The notes under the pieces were generated by a model that was not told the origin of the DNA, made no database searches, and worked only from the letters and a program-made list of their open reading frames with translations. DNA of 64,000 bases from assembly GCF_000003815.2 (NCBI RefSeq), contig NC_049987.1:24139824-24203823 (forward strand), in the 5' to 3' direction. Source of the DNA: Branchiostoma floridae (Eukaryota > Chordata > Leptocardii > Amphioxiformes > Branchiostomatidae). Shown in pieces: positions 35,922 through 47,600 of this stretch; the stretch's first letter is position 1, and each line of letters opens with the position of its first letter. Both the position numbers and the translations under genes were made by a program.

Positions 35922-38900
35922 ATGGGGAAGAAGAGGAAACAAGATCTTGAAGGTTAGTGACATTCAATTTGGATTAGCAATGAAGTGACGATTTAAAAAG
36001 ATCCACGTAGCATGCTTCTCATGATCAACCTGGCGATGACTAGTCTGCATGTCATGTCTTCGCCATCTTCTTTGTAGAAGTATTTCTACAAAATGAACTA
36101 TGAGTATCGTGAAACTTTTATTACTCTTGCAAGCCACTGTTTACGTTTCCAACAAAACAATTAGGAAAGGATCACTTCAGCGTGCTTAAAGAGTTGCTCC
36201 TAAACCATAAGTACCTGACTGTGACATTCTGCAAGATTTATCCACATTATTTTCTTTGTAGATGAATTCCTATTAAATACAAATAAATAATACAAATAGA
36301 TAATAAAAAATACAAATCCTATAACTATACCGTGCTTTTGCAAGCCACTGTTTCCAACAAAACCATGCTAACGGTGGGCTTGCAGACTTCCTCCTTTTGG
36401 TATTAATGATTTTTTTCAATACGCTTTCTGACTCAAGCAAACTATATTGCACTCTACAAAATCACTTATGGCCTCATAAAAAGCCCAATGATCGCAAATA
36501 TCGGGGTCTCTCAGTCCGGTCTACACAATTGCAGTGCAAACAGAGACTAGCTGATAAGAAAACACACGGATGTGCTGTAACAACAAAACAAGGCAATTAG
36601 AAACCGCGCTATGTGTCGGAATTCTGTTATGTATGACATACGTGAAAGCTAATGGTTATGGAAATGGTACAGTTTACAACATACAATTGCTACGGCCAGT
36701 AATTTTTCTTATCAAAATTGATGAATAATCTGTATGTGACAGTCAACAATCTCCAGAATGGGTCTCCAGAACCAACTGGAGGAAGTATGCCCACGGCAGA
36801 CCTACCTGGCGCGAACTGTCTGTTGCCGCCGTGCATCAGACTATGATGCCTGCGAATGATTGATTGACAGTAAACAATAGCCAAATCATCAGAGAGAAGT
36901 ATGATTGCTCTATGTGATCTATGTGCAATTTTTTCTGCTTCTAGGTGTCTGCAATGGCGCTTCGGATTTTTCTGATCTGACAATGACAAGAAAAGCATCT
37001 TTCACCAGTGATTCTTCTACAAAAATCACTACGACGCTTTCCACCAATCACCTGGTCACCAACACGTGTAACGCCCTCTCGCCGACAGATCAAGAACTGC
37101 AAGCCGTACCACTGGATGGAAACACTCACGCTGATAGCCATGGCGTCAAAACCTCGTCACCATCTCCGGACGAAGTGTCCTCCATCAAAAGGCACATCAT
37201 CATCAACCTCCTCATCCAATCCTTCGGCTTCCTCCTCCTCTTCACCGCGTACCAGTCACTACAGAACCTGCAGAGCAGCATCAACAGGTAACGTGCGTAG
37301 TGAGTTGAATAATTTGCATAAAGCTGTCTATACATATATAAATACATTACGTTTTGTGCCCGAACTAGAAGCCCAAAATTCGAGTCCGGTTGTGTCCCTT
37401 ACCCGACCTTCATGCTACTGGAAAAGTTTGCAGCATGTAGGACGGGGCGTTAAGCCGTGGTCCACTGTTCATTTTGATTGTCAAAAAGAGCTATTTCCCT
37501 TGGTACAATAGACTTGTAAATTCTGTACATGGAGTCCGTCTTCTCTGTCACAACTAGTGGAAGAGTAGATCTTCGCTGACTTAATCTATCACGCTCAGTT
37601 TCTTTAATTTCTTTCTTTCAACAGAGCCCGCGGTCTCGGGCTGACTTCTCTCGCCGTCCTGTACGGGACCCTGATCCCGGCCGGCCCGTTCCTCGCGCCC
37701 GTGGCCATGCGGTACTTCGGGCTGAAGTGGACCATCACGGGCTCCATGGTCACCTACGTCATCTTCAGCCTCGCGAACTACTGGGCGGAGTTTTACACCA
37801 TCATCCCCGCGTCTGTTCTCATCGGGGTGGGGGCGGCGTGTCTGTGGGCGGCCAACGGCGCGTACCTGACCCGCCTGGCCACCAGGCATGTGTTTGTTTG
37901 TTTGTTTGTTTGTTTGTTTGTTTTCTTTGATGGCACAAATAATAACAATAACAGTGAGATAAAGAAAAGTATTCTGAAAAGTACATGGAGAGTGGAAGAA
38001 ACCTACAAGGCTCATATGATGCATTCCTCCATTTAACGTAACTAAAATTAATCAAAAATAAAATGTAATAGACATAAGGTGGAAGAAAGAACATAATGAA
38101 TATATGACAACATTCGAATATAGATCAGTAGATTACTAATGAAATATAGGCCATTGTTAAGGCATATGCAGTGACAAAGGATTACAAAACAAGAAAATGG
38201 ATATGATAACAGCAATACTCAAAATGGATATAATGCTGATATTTTACAGTTGAAAATAACAAATATGAAAAGTTGACGTTCTTGCCCGTGGGATAATTGC
38301 AAGTGACAAAAGATAACAGACAAACAATGGTTAACAGTATAGTAAGCAAATACTCTTACTAGTCTTTGATTCTAGTGCTAAACTGTATCTTATCGGGTTT
38401 GACTTCGTTTTCTGAAACAATAGAAGACGAAGGATCTCACCTTTTCTACAATATGTGTGTTTTGTATTTTTAAGGAGAAAAATACGATAAAGATCGAATA
38501 CAAATTACTATATCGCAAATGATGTCTTGTTTTTATGACATCAGGTATGCTTCAGTGACCGGTCAGGACAAGGCGGCAACCATCTCCATGTTCTTCGGCA
38601 TCTTCTTCGGCATCTTCCAGACGTCTCAGATCTGGGGAAACCTGATCTCCTCCCTGGTGCTGCAGCAGGGCGCGGAGGAGCAGGGTGCTCCATCGACGGC
38701 GAACATCTCATCCTGCGGCGCCGCCAACTGTCCAGGTACTGGTGGAAGCATGACGATCCTATGTGTACAGATGTTTATGACTGTTGTAGAATTTGAGCTT
38801 TGTTGCGAATCACCCTGAGTTTTCCTCCTCTGTCAGACGTCTGATTCACTGCGCTGACTTTCCAAACGTCAATGCGATGACGTCAGAAGTGAATCAAAGT

Positions 38901-41900
38901 TTGGCGAAGGTCCGATGCATGCGGAGAAGACACTATCCCAAACGTTCTCACTGTACAAGCACAACGGTATAGCGAAAAGAAGCATAACTCCAGTTAGAAA
39001 CTCTAAAGGGAGATGTCTGATAGGCATTGAAACGTCAGCAGGTGTGTAAATATAGAATACAACACGGTGTATTCCGTATCACCCGAGGTACCAGCCCGAC
39101 CGCGGGTCGGATCGCACGACGGTCATACCCATCGGTTGCCCTCGAAAAAAATGGTTGCAACAGTAATGTTCCAACGTCCGAATCAGATATTCGAACTTTC
39201 GATGGCGCCGTACTCTGCCCACTCGAAACAGTTCGATTATTCGAATGGAGCCCGTGTGATAAGCCCGGGCCGTACGGAAGTTATCACCCGGTCCGGAACA
39301 CCCGTATCGAACGTTTTTGCGTCACAGGTATGACATAAAAGAAAACTCTAACATCCTATGCTCTACCAGCCTGATGAGATTATTTTCGCAACTGTCCAGG
39401 TGGTAGCGCCGGCAACCTGGTGATCCCGCCCTACAACCTGCGTGTGACCCTCATCAGCATCTACCTGGCGTGCGGCGTGCTGGCCGTGATCATCATGGCT
39501 CTGTTCGCCGACAGGGAGGCAGGGAAGGGAGTCTTCTCCTGTGGGAAGACATCCAAGCCACGCGGAGGAAAAGGTTAATCTTTAAAAAAAACCTTGTCCT
39601 GCTGAGGCTTTTTTGTCAATTAACCCCTCTGAACTGGTTAATTAATCTGAACAGTAAAACTTGACCTATTCTGTGCTACTGCTGCAGATTTACTTTCCCA
39701 ATCAATGTAGTTTGCTGCGGTATGCGAGAAATGCCCCGAACCCTATAGATAATGGACCCCTATACAGGCATTATATGTGTCCATCCCGTATATATACGGG
39801 CTCATCGGCTGGTTTCCAATGGAACTCTGGATCAATATTCAACAAATCAATAAACATAAACTTTACCTTTCAACACAAAATAAGTTAAACATTAACAACT
39901 CAAAATCACAGAGCTTATCACATCAATAACCACATAACAACAACAAACTTCAAAATCAATTCATTTTCAAACAAAATACTAGGTCTGCCATCAGAATTTA
40001 CCTGGATTGCAAAGACGGCCGTCTCTGCGGTCAAGAGCAAGTAGGCAGGTAGCCCCTCGTAGCTCCTCTTCTCATCTTTTGCTGGATGTACTTGTTCACC
40101 TTTATCCATGGGGTAACCTATATCCGTTGTTTATAAAGACAGGCTATTTTTGTATACCAAGTCGAAGGACTTTAAAATATTTTGAAAATGTTCCAGTTTG
40201 CAGTCGATATCCGTCGACATGATATCCATAGATACCCTGTTTTTACAATCAACGGATATAGGTTACCCAACGAATAAAGGTAAACCGGCGTTATATACTT
40301 GTCGATACTGCATTTAAATGATGTATCGATGTTGCAGGAGATGATGGACAAGCTCATGGCGATGAGGAAGATGAAGAAGAGACACCAGCTGACTGCCAGC
40401 ATCTCTGTGAGAGGTTCCTGTCAGCCTGGAGGTTCATGTTCCGGGAGAAGAGGATGATGCTGCTCATCCCCCTCATCATGTACGGGACCATGGAGCAGGC
40501 CCTCAACGTCGCCATTTTCACACAGGTAATACACACGTCTTTCAGGATATGACAATGAAGCATAGGAGTCCTTGAGACACAAATGGTCCATTCAAATGTC
40601 TAGTTCGTGAATCACCTTCAAAATACTGCCAATTCATAACCTTGCGTTATCATTATTACCACCCATACCATCTGAGGCAAAACAACAATGTGTCCTAAAG
40701 TTTCTGAACGTATTGCTGCTACCTATTAGTAAGTAAGTACCAAGCTTGTACAACTCTAATTGTACTGTATCCTTGTTTGTTTACTGATTGTCAAATATGA
40801 CCTATGGCAAAGTAGTCAATATCTATCATTGCTATATCTTTTTCTACCCTAGGCGTTTGTGAGCTGTACTCTGGGGACACAATGCTTCGACTAAATGATC
40901 ATCTGTTGCAACAGACAGAAAACAAGAGTAGTGTTTAAAAAACATGCTCGCGACTTTGACTTATTATAATTTCATCATATCCTTCCCCACCCAGGCGTTT
41001 GTGAGCTGTACCCTGGGGATCCACTGGATCGGCTGGGTGATGATCTGTTTCGGCGTGTGTGACGCCATCAGCGCGCTTCTGGTGGGCAGGCTCAGGAAAT
41101 GGGTACCAAGGTGAACTTCGACTCAACTAAAACAAGAGTAACAGTGTTCAAAAATACACACCGGCGACGTGAGGGTTACTAGGAAGGAATTGATAAGTTT
41201 CGGTCTTTGTCGTTGAAGGTGGTATGGAGTACATATGGACCCAGGTAGTATTTGATTCGCTATTGGTGTGCATGCTCAAGATATGGGTACATAGGTGAAA
41301 TGCAATTTAAAGAAAACAGGAAAACTCCGGAAACTGACATGCAGTGGGGAGGGGTATAAATGAACACTTATGTTCACTAACAAAAGGAAAATCGTCTTGA
41401 ACGCATTGTGAACAATGAATACTACGTGTGTCTATCTTTTAATTGCAACAACTACGATGAGTAGGCATAGTTGGTCCCTTACCTTTCACCTTTCTTCTCC
41501 TTCCAGACAGGTGCTGTTCGGGACAGCTGCGGTGCTGAACCTGGCCCTGATGATTGAGATGCTGACCGTGAAGCCGCACCCTGACCTCACCGCGCTGTTC
41601 TTCGTGCATGCCGGGCTGTGGGGCGTGGCGGACGGCATCTGGCAGACACAGATCAACTGTAGGTTTCGTTAGATCTAGACTAGCGCTAGTTCACCTTTAT
41701 CCGCGGGGAAACCTATATCCGTGTTTTTAAAGCCACCACACATGGCATTTAGTGATATGAAGCCGACAGGCGGTGCAATATGTTTTTAAAACATTGCAAT
41801 TTGAAACCATCGTCCGTCGACTTGATATTCCAAATACCCTGTCTTAAGTAATAACTGATCTAGGTTACCCCTTAGATAAAGATAAAGTAGCGTTACTTTT

Positions 41901-42469
41901 TCAGCAATCTAGAGAAAGTAGAAAGGCACTATGACACTTATAACATTTATATATCCTGGTAAATCCACGGCCGGAAACACAATTTTTCCGGTAGTCTTGA
42001 TGCTAAAACGTTTGCCACCGAGGAAAAGAATGGCCTCTAGGCTACCTTCATTGTCTATTCATTTGTGTGTTTGTTAGTTTGTTTGTTTGTTAGTTTGTTT
42101 GTTTGTTTATTTAATATTTGTCCGTCAACTGTAGTTGTTGTCGATCAGATGGTTTGATCCGCATAGAAGGTCAGTAAATCCCCGTTTTGCTTACGTGGTT
42201 GACACCCAGCTTCCTTCCCATCATCCCTAGCGCTGTACGGCGTGCTGTTTCCGGGGCAACAAGAGGTGGCCTTCCCCATGGACGGGTTCTGGGGCGCCGT
42301 GGGGTACACCATCTCATTTGCATATGGCGGGTACCTCTGCGCTGACGTCAAGATCGTCATCCTATTGGTCCTGCTCGTCGTTTCTATGGCAACTTACGGC
42401 GCAGTGGAGGTGATGGAGAAGAAAAGGTCGAAGGAGGATGGAGAGACCGCAGAAGAAAAAACGGAGTGA
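35922..42469 (+). CDS. Gene 3: UNC93-like multi-pass membrane protein
   Basis: Nine exons, 564 aa: 35922-35952, 36945-37287, 37625-37885, 38545-38735, 39400-39573, 40338-40525, 40995-41110, 41507-41658, 42231-42469. The first exon codes for only MGKKRKQDLE plus one base. It is chosen because it ends in GTTAGT in the required phase and matches the 31-nt first exon of gene 4. A hydrophilic N-terminus of about 100 residues is followed by the UNC93 signature [20 protein letters not shown], then repeated membrane helices, a luminal loop with NIS and Cys residues (CGAANC), an acidic cytosolic loop (GDEEDEEE) and C-terminal helices (LYGVLFPG, FWGAVGYT). UNC93 proteins are MFS-fold membrane proteins; UNC93A function is poorly known, and UNC93B1 escorts Toll-like receptors. 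Intron 3 appears to start with GC. I cannot tell which vertebrate paralogue is closest beyond UNC93A-like. Confidence 0.87.
37886..38544 (+). other. Probable GC-AG intron (gene 3 intron 3) with (TTTG)n at its 5' end
   Basis: Exon 3 must end after CCACCAG at 37,885 to keep the frame into YASVTGQDK, which aligns without gaps with KYAQVSKEN in gene 4 and RYAGMVGET in gene 5. The intron then starts GCATGT, not GT. The GT two bases on would need an acceptor at 38,568 and would delete the conserved YAS segment. A (TTTG)n run begins five bases into the intron. Confidence 0.7.
40094..40286. mobile_element. MITE family M, copy 1 (gene 3 intron 5)
   Basis: Ends are GTTCACCTTTATCCATGGGG and the inverse-like TAGGTTACCCAACGAATAAAGG. 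Inner arms pair CCTATATCCGTTGTTT with CAATCAACGGATATAGG. Two related copies lie at 41,684 and 50,911. Non-coding, about 200 bp. Confidence 0.85.
40852..40960 (+). pseudogene. Decayed duplicate of gene 3 exon 7
   Basis: CTAGGCGTTTGTGAGCTGTAC at 40,849 repeats the start of exon 7 at 40,995, including an acceptor. It diverges after CTGGGGA and reaches a stop (AFVSCTLGTQCFD then TAA). Following bases (CTTCGACTAAA, AACAAGAGTA) match sequence just after exon 7. The ancestral unit therefore held the exon and its donor, and this copy has lost most of the exon by deletion. Confidence 0.75.
41684..41893. mobile_element. MITE family M, copy 2 (gene 3 intron 8)
   Basis: Begins CGCTAGTTCACCTTTATCCG shortly after the exon 8 donor and ends AGATAAAGATAAAGTAGCG. 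It shares the CCTATATCCG block, AACCATCGTCCGTCGACTTG and GATATTCC with the other copies. Confidence 0.8.
42062..42112. repeat. (TTTG)n microsatellite in gene 3 intron 8
   Basis: About 50 bases of TTTG/TTAG repeats, the same tetranucleotide as at the splice donors of gene 3 intron 3 and gene 5 exon 3. Confidence 0.9.
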
Positions 42470-42592
42470 CGAAAATGCGGCTGAAAAGGATTCACAACTT
42501 CAATCATTCGTATGAAGCTATACATTGCTGAACGAAGACTTGTTGGTAAGCGCTTTAGTTCGTGTAAGGAAATTTCGCGTAAAGTTTTTATC

Positions 42593-42732
42593 TTTTACTA
42601 CGTCGATTTTCGTCACAAATTCTCTCTAGAATACACTCTAGCAGTGCGACAAGGTTCATCACTGATGATGTGTCCTGGCATTGTCGGACAGTTTTCTAGA
42701 GAGAATTTGAGATGAAAGTCGACGTAGTAAAA
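42593..42732. mobile_element. Hairpin MITE in the 3' flank of gene 3
   Basis: TTTTACTACGTCGATTTTCG at the left is inverted at the right as GAAAGTCGACGTAGTAAAA. The arms continue through AAATTCTCTCTAGA / TCTAGAGAGAATTT. The loop is about 55 bases. If the gene 3 3' UTR extends to the signal at 43,385, the transcript would contain this hairpin. Confidence 0.85.
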
Positions 42733-43384
42733 AAATTAAACTTAAACACAAATTTGCTTACAAACAAGCCTTCGGTCATTCATGAGACCCTTCTCAAGTT
42801 CAACTGACCAAAGGCCTGTGTCACGTGAGCATAACGGAAGTGTGAACAGCAAATTAAAATGTTGTCTCCTATGTAAATAGACCAACAAATTGACCTCCGG
42901 ATCATAAATGAACTGTAACAGGACCTTCGAATTCAAAGGAGGTTGTTTACATGTCCTTGATATCCTCCCTGTATCTGGTATATTAGTATATTATGAAGTA
43001 CAAAACCAAGCCTCACACCGAGAGATGAGTAGTAAACAAATAAACACATAAACAAAAGAGATTGAACACAAACGTTGTCCGAAAATTAGCTGCTTCTTAG
43101 CGGTATTGTGTAAAGTCAAGTCAAGTACCATCGTTTTGATGTGTTGTATATTGATGTTCTTATACATATTGTGTACGTATACATATTGTGTACGTATACA
43201 TGTTGTGTACGTATACATGTTGTGTTTGGTACATAAAAGCTCGTATACATACTGTGTAAGTTCATTTGATATATATGGATGTTTAATTGTAGCTATATAG
43301 ATCAAATCACATGTACGTGTTTGTAAATGTATGATAGATCATGATAGAATTAGGTTTTTGTAACACTTAACGTTAAGTGTGTGT

Positions 43385-43390
43385 AATAAA
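43385..43390 (+). promoter_or_regulatory. Candidate poly(A) signal, gene 3
   Basis: AATAAA in GTGTGTAATAAAGTTC, about 0.9 kb after the stop and followed by a T/A-rich stretch. It is the best signal in this flank, but no transcript evidence is available. Confidence 0.4.
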
Positions 43391-43659
43391 GTTCATTTTT
43401 AGAATAATGTCTGTCTTACTCATTACGCGTTGTCTCTGCTGTTGAATTACTACGAGCTTTATTGACACGACAAAAAGTAAAGTCACTTTTATCTATTAAT
43501 TGGGTAGTGATAATGGGGTACTTTTGCTCTCCATGCAGGGGTTAGGCTCAGGCTGTTTTGTGGCACCTTATTATGCGTTTATCGGGCTTCGGAGGGGGGG
43601 GGGGGGGGTATGTATAGCTAGGTAGTCGACAAAAACAATCCTACTTATAAAATGCCTAC

Positions 43660-44400
43660 AAAAACGTCAAACAGCCAAAGCTATGAGGATAGCTTTAGCA
43701 ATCCCCAAACCCGTGTACAAATGTTAAGCTTAATACGGCGACCTTTTTCTGTTAAAATTCTTACTTTTTGGCTCACTTACATGTTTTGCATCAAAAGATC
43801 AGACAGTCCTTCGCTACCAAAGTTTAGTCGAAAAAAGACTTGCTTGTGTTGTTATATGCTTGTGGAGTAGGGTACTTGATTAAGAAATCCAAAAGACGCG
43901 TACTACGCACGCTGTGTTTTGTTGAGATTCTTATCTTATAGCTCACTTAATATGCCTTGCATCAAAAGATCAGCCAGCCAATCGCCATCAAAGTTCAGTC
44001 GAACGAAAGACGGCCTTCACAGTACGGCACGTCAGACCCGCTTTGCCGATCGCAGCAGAACCGACGCCGTCACCCGCGCCAGACGGATGTGAGAAAAACA
44101 GCCAAAGCCTAACTTATGAGGGTAGGCTACTTTAGCAATCCCCAAACCCGTGCAAACTCGTGGACACTTTTTAAGCTTGATACGTACTCTACTTTGTTGA
44201 GATTCTTATTTTATAGCTCATGTTTACATGTTTTGCATCAAAAGATCAGCCAGCCAATCGCTATCAAAGTTCAGTGGAACAAATGAACAAAAGACGGCCT
44301 TCACAGTACGGCACATCTGACACTCATTGCCGGTTACATCACAACCGACGCCGTCACCCGCGACAGATGAATGTGAATAAAACAGCGCGACAGACCTTGC
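43660..44400. repeat. Irregular tandem repeat just upstream of gene 4
   Basis: The block TTTTGCATCAAAAGATCAG (with changes) starts near 43,785, 43,966 and 44,231. The associated pieces GCAATCCCCAAACCCGTG (two copies) and GACGGCCTTCACAGTACGGC (two copies) show that the repeats are parts of a longer unit with deletions. It ends about 200 bases before the gene 4 start codon, so it may lie in the promoter. Confidence 0.75.
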
Positions 44401-44612
44401 TCCTGTTTAGCGAGAGTAAACAATAAGTTACCGATGAAGGCGGGACGGAGCAGCGCGACCGGTCACACGACAGAATCTTGTGTAAGAGCCTCGGAGCTAG
44501 GAGGGCGGCTGAAGTGTCGCATGGCACTAAACGTTGTCCATGTGTATGTTTACCCTGGATAAACAGTTCTAACTTCAGTCTTCAACTGCTGAGAACTGCA
44601 GAACAAGTACTC

Positions 44613-47600
44613 ATGGAGGGGGCAGAAAGACTGGATTATAGAGGTAAGACTTCTGTACGAAATTGACAACAAGTGTCAACAATTGTATTCGCGTTTATGT
44701 TACTGTGAGTAGGTATGAATCATATAAGAGCACTTTTATGGCTTTCCTATCAGTTGTCGCATCATAAGTAGCATTATTGTTTTGATTAAGATGTGATACG
44801 TTGTTAAAAATGACGATGAATCGTGTATGTTACGTATATACACAATACACTAGCCGATTCAAAATGGATCAATTCATTGCAAATATTGAAGTTGGAACAA
44901 ATATTTACGTTTAAGTCTCATGATGCAGATATCATGAGACAAAAATCGTTGGCAGAAATTGAGCGCTATATGTAGAATAGGTTACGTCTTTTATATCTAA
45001 TAACCAAAGCTAGTTGTAAGATTTCCAGACTGTCCTTTTGAACAGCATGTTGCTCCGTTTGTTTTTGTGATTCGGGGTGACCAGAGTCAACAGGAGGTCC
45101 CAGGTATGAATGGATTGGGACAGCGTTACTATGGAGATGGTGTAATGATTGACGTCAGGGCCTCCAGCAATGGCGACGGCGCACGTCCCAAGGATTAACA
45201 GAACCATTCTATTTCCACACACAAAAATACCACAACGATGCTTCAAACCGCATTTTCACCATCTTCACGTCTAAGCAAGGGTGTTACGATGTTCAAATCA
45301 TAAATTTTTGATAGTTTTCATACGAAAGTTTTTTTTTTCACAAACACTCCAATAACGCTGCCTATTATGCAGATCCTATTAGACAGATTGCCATAATATT
45401 GACGTTCCTACTGGCCCACCCTTTCATCCATCCCGTTTATATGACACGGTGTTTGGCAGTATCATTAACAACCGCAATGATTTATAACCAATTACAAAGT
45501 TTGCAGTAAACACAGACCTTTTAAACTCATTTCCGCGTGTTTTTATCGCCATATACAAAGACACGTATTAATAACGAACAGTGGCGCCACGCTCTTGAAA
45601 ATACTGCACAACAGGAGGGAAATATATTCGAAAACATAAAACATGTACATGTTATGGGATCGTACAAACGAGGAAATGTAAGAAGGTACAACTCATTTGT
45701 CAGTCACAACTATACTAACAGATGCTCAGTAATGAACAACGGACGTGCCTATATTTAACATATAAAAATCGAAATATTAACAATGTTAACAATGACGATT
45801 CATTATGAAAATGTTTGGTTTCTTACAGTTACAACTTTTTAAAGCCATAATAATTATGTCTAATCAAAGAAAACCAAACGTGATCCTCTGAGTAGACTAT
45901 ATACGGTAGGAATTTCAGATAAAGTATTTATATTCAAAATTGAAATACACAAATTTTCCATATTTTGACGTTTCTGTTTGCCTAGGAGTAGAAGGGACCG
46001 ACAACGTCGCCTTCGACTTCTCGGACATGCGGAATTTCTCTGACATGAGGATGACCCGAGCGGCGACCCTGGACGAAGCAGAACTGGACCAGCTCACGGA
46101 CCTGTTTTCCGACTTTCCCCTGGCCGGAGAGGAACAGCCGCCGATTTCCCTGGAGCCTTTACCTTCCAACCACTCAACAGACAACAGGAAAGACAATAAA
46201 AACGTCAACGGCACGCCAAACACAGAGGCTGTGGAAAACAATCGTCCTCAGCGCGTTTCGGTTACATCCAACACTGCGTCGTCTGCCGCAAAGAAGCGGA
46301 GGCTCATGATTAACCTCATTGTGCAGAGCTTCGGGTTCCTCCTGCTCTTCACCGCCTACCAATCGCTTCAGAACCTACAGAGCAGTATCAACGACGACCG
46401 GAACATCGGTCAGACTTCTCTCGCCGTTCTCTACGGTGTCCTCATCCCCTCCTGTCCATTCCTAGCGCCGGTCGTGATGGGCCTCTTGGGCCTCAAGTGG
46501 ACCATCACTGGATCCATGGCGTTGTACGTTGTCTTCACCATCGCGAACTATTGGTTAGAGTTCTACACCCTGATCCCTGCGTCTGTGCTGGTCGGGGCGG
46601 CTGCTGCGTGTCTGTGGGCGGCGAACGGCGCGTATCTTACCGAACTGGCCATCAAATACGCACAGGTAGGGAGACCAATGTCAAATGCTCCTGGGCAGCA
46701 TGTTTGAAGGCACACAACCATTTAAAAATACCACAAAGAACAGTCAGTAAAAATTGCAGACTCATGCAATGTCAGAAATTTGAATTTTAATAACTTTGAA
46801 AATGGAGAAAATTACAAATACAGCAGAAGCCGCTTAATTGCACGGCCTATTTGCCAGTGAATTTCGTGCAATTATCCAGCTGGTACAATAATGTACTAAT
46901 GCGAAGTTGTCTAGCTGGACCGCACCAGTTAGGGATTTGGGGGATTCCGTGAAGTTAACAGAAGTGTGCTTTAATCCGTTGTGCAGTTAGCTAGCTTCTA
47001 TTGTATTTCTCGCATAATTGCCGCAGGTCAGCAAGGAGAACCTCTCGGTGGTCATCACCCGATTCTTCGGCATCTTCTTCGGCATCTTCCAGACCTCCCA
47101 GATCTGGGGTAACCTGATCTCCTCGCTGGTGCTCCGGCAGCGCGCGGAGAGCCCCGGACCGGTCCCCGAGGCGAACCTGACCCACTGCGGCGCGTCTCAC
47201 TGCCCGGATGCCGGGGACGTTAGTTTTACTCTCCCGCAGGGCCATTCTCTCCGCGTGACGCTCATCAGTATCTACCTGGCCTGCGGCGTTCTGGCTGTGC
47301 TTATCATGGCTCTGTTTGCCGACAGGATGAAGGAGTCGGAGCTACAGGTAAGTTGTATTATTTACTCCACATAATGGCACAGAATGAAAGCAGTTTGCCG
47401 ACAGGATCTAGGTCAAGGGACTAGGTAGTAGGTAGTAGTAGTAGCCAACAGGATGAAGGAGTCGGAGCTACAGGTAAGCTGTACTATTTACTCCACAACA
47501 TTGGCAGAGAATGAAAGCAATCTTACGCCAAATAGCAATTTCTCAAGCAAATGGATATACGTTTGGAAAGTTTCCAAAATCATATTCATTTGGTTGAGTA

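Larger units (their letters stand above)
42470..44612. other. Intergenic region between genes 3 and 4
   Basis: Holds the gene 3 3' flank, a hairpin MITE (42,593-42,732), a short TGTACGTATACAT repeat near 43,165-43,225, a poly(A) signal, a poly-G run at 43,593-43,608 and a tandem repeat just before gene 4. No other gene seen. Confidence 0.6.

Noticed and set aside
35509-35967. Minus-strand open frame of 152 codons
   Set aside because: No recognisable domain, composition unlike the real exons, and it overlaps the first coding exon of gene 3 on the other strand.
37889-38568. Alternative GT-AG splice for gene 3 intron 3
   Set aside because: It keeps the frame but removes YASVTGQ, which is aligned and conserved in genes 4 and 5, so the GC-AG version was preferred.
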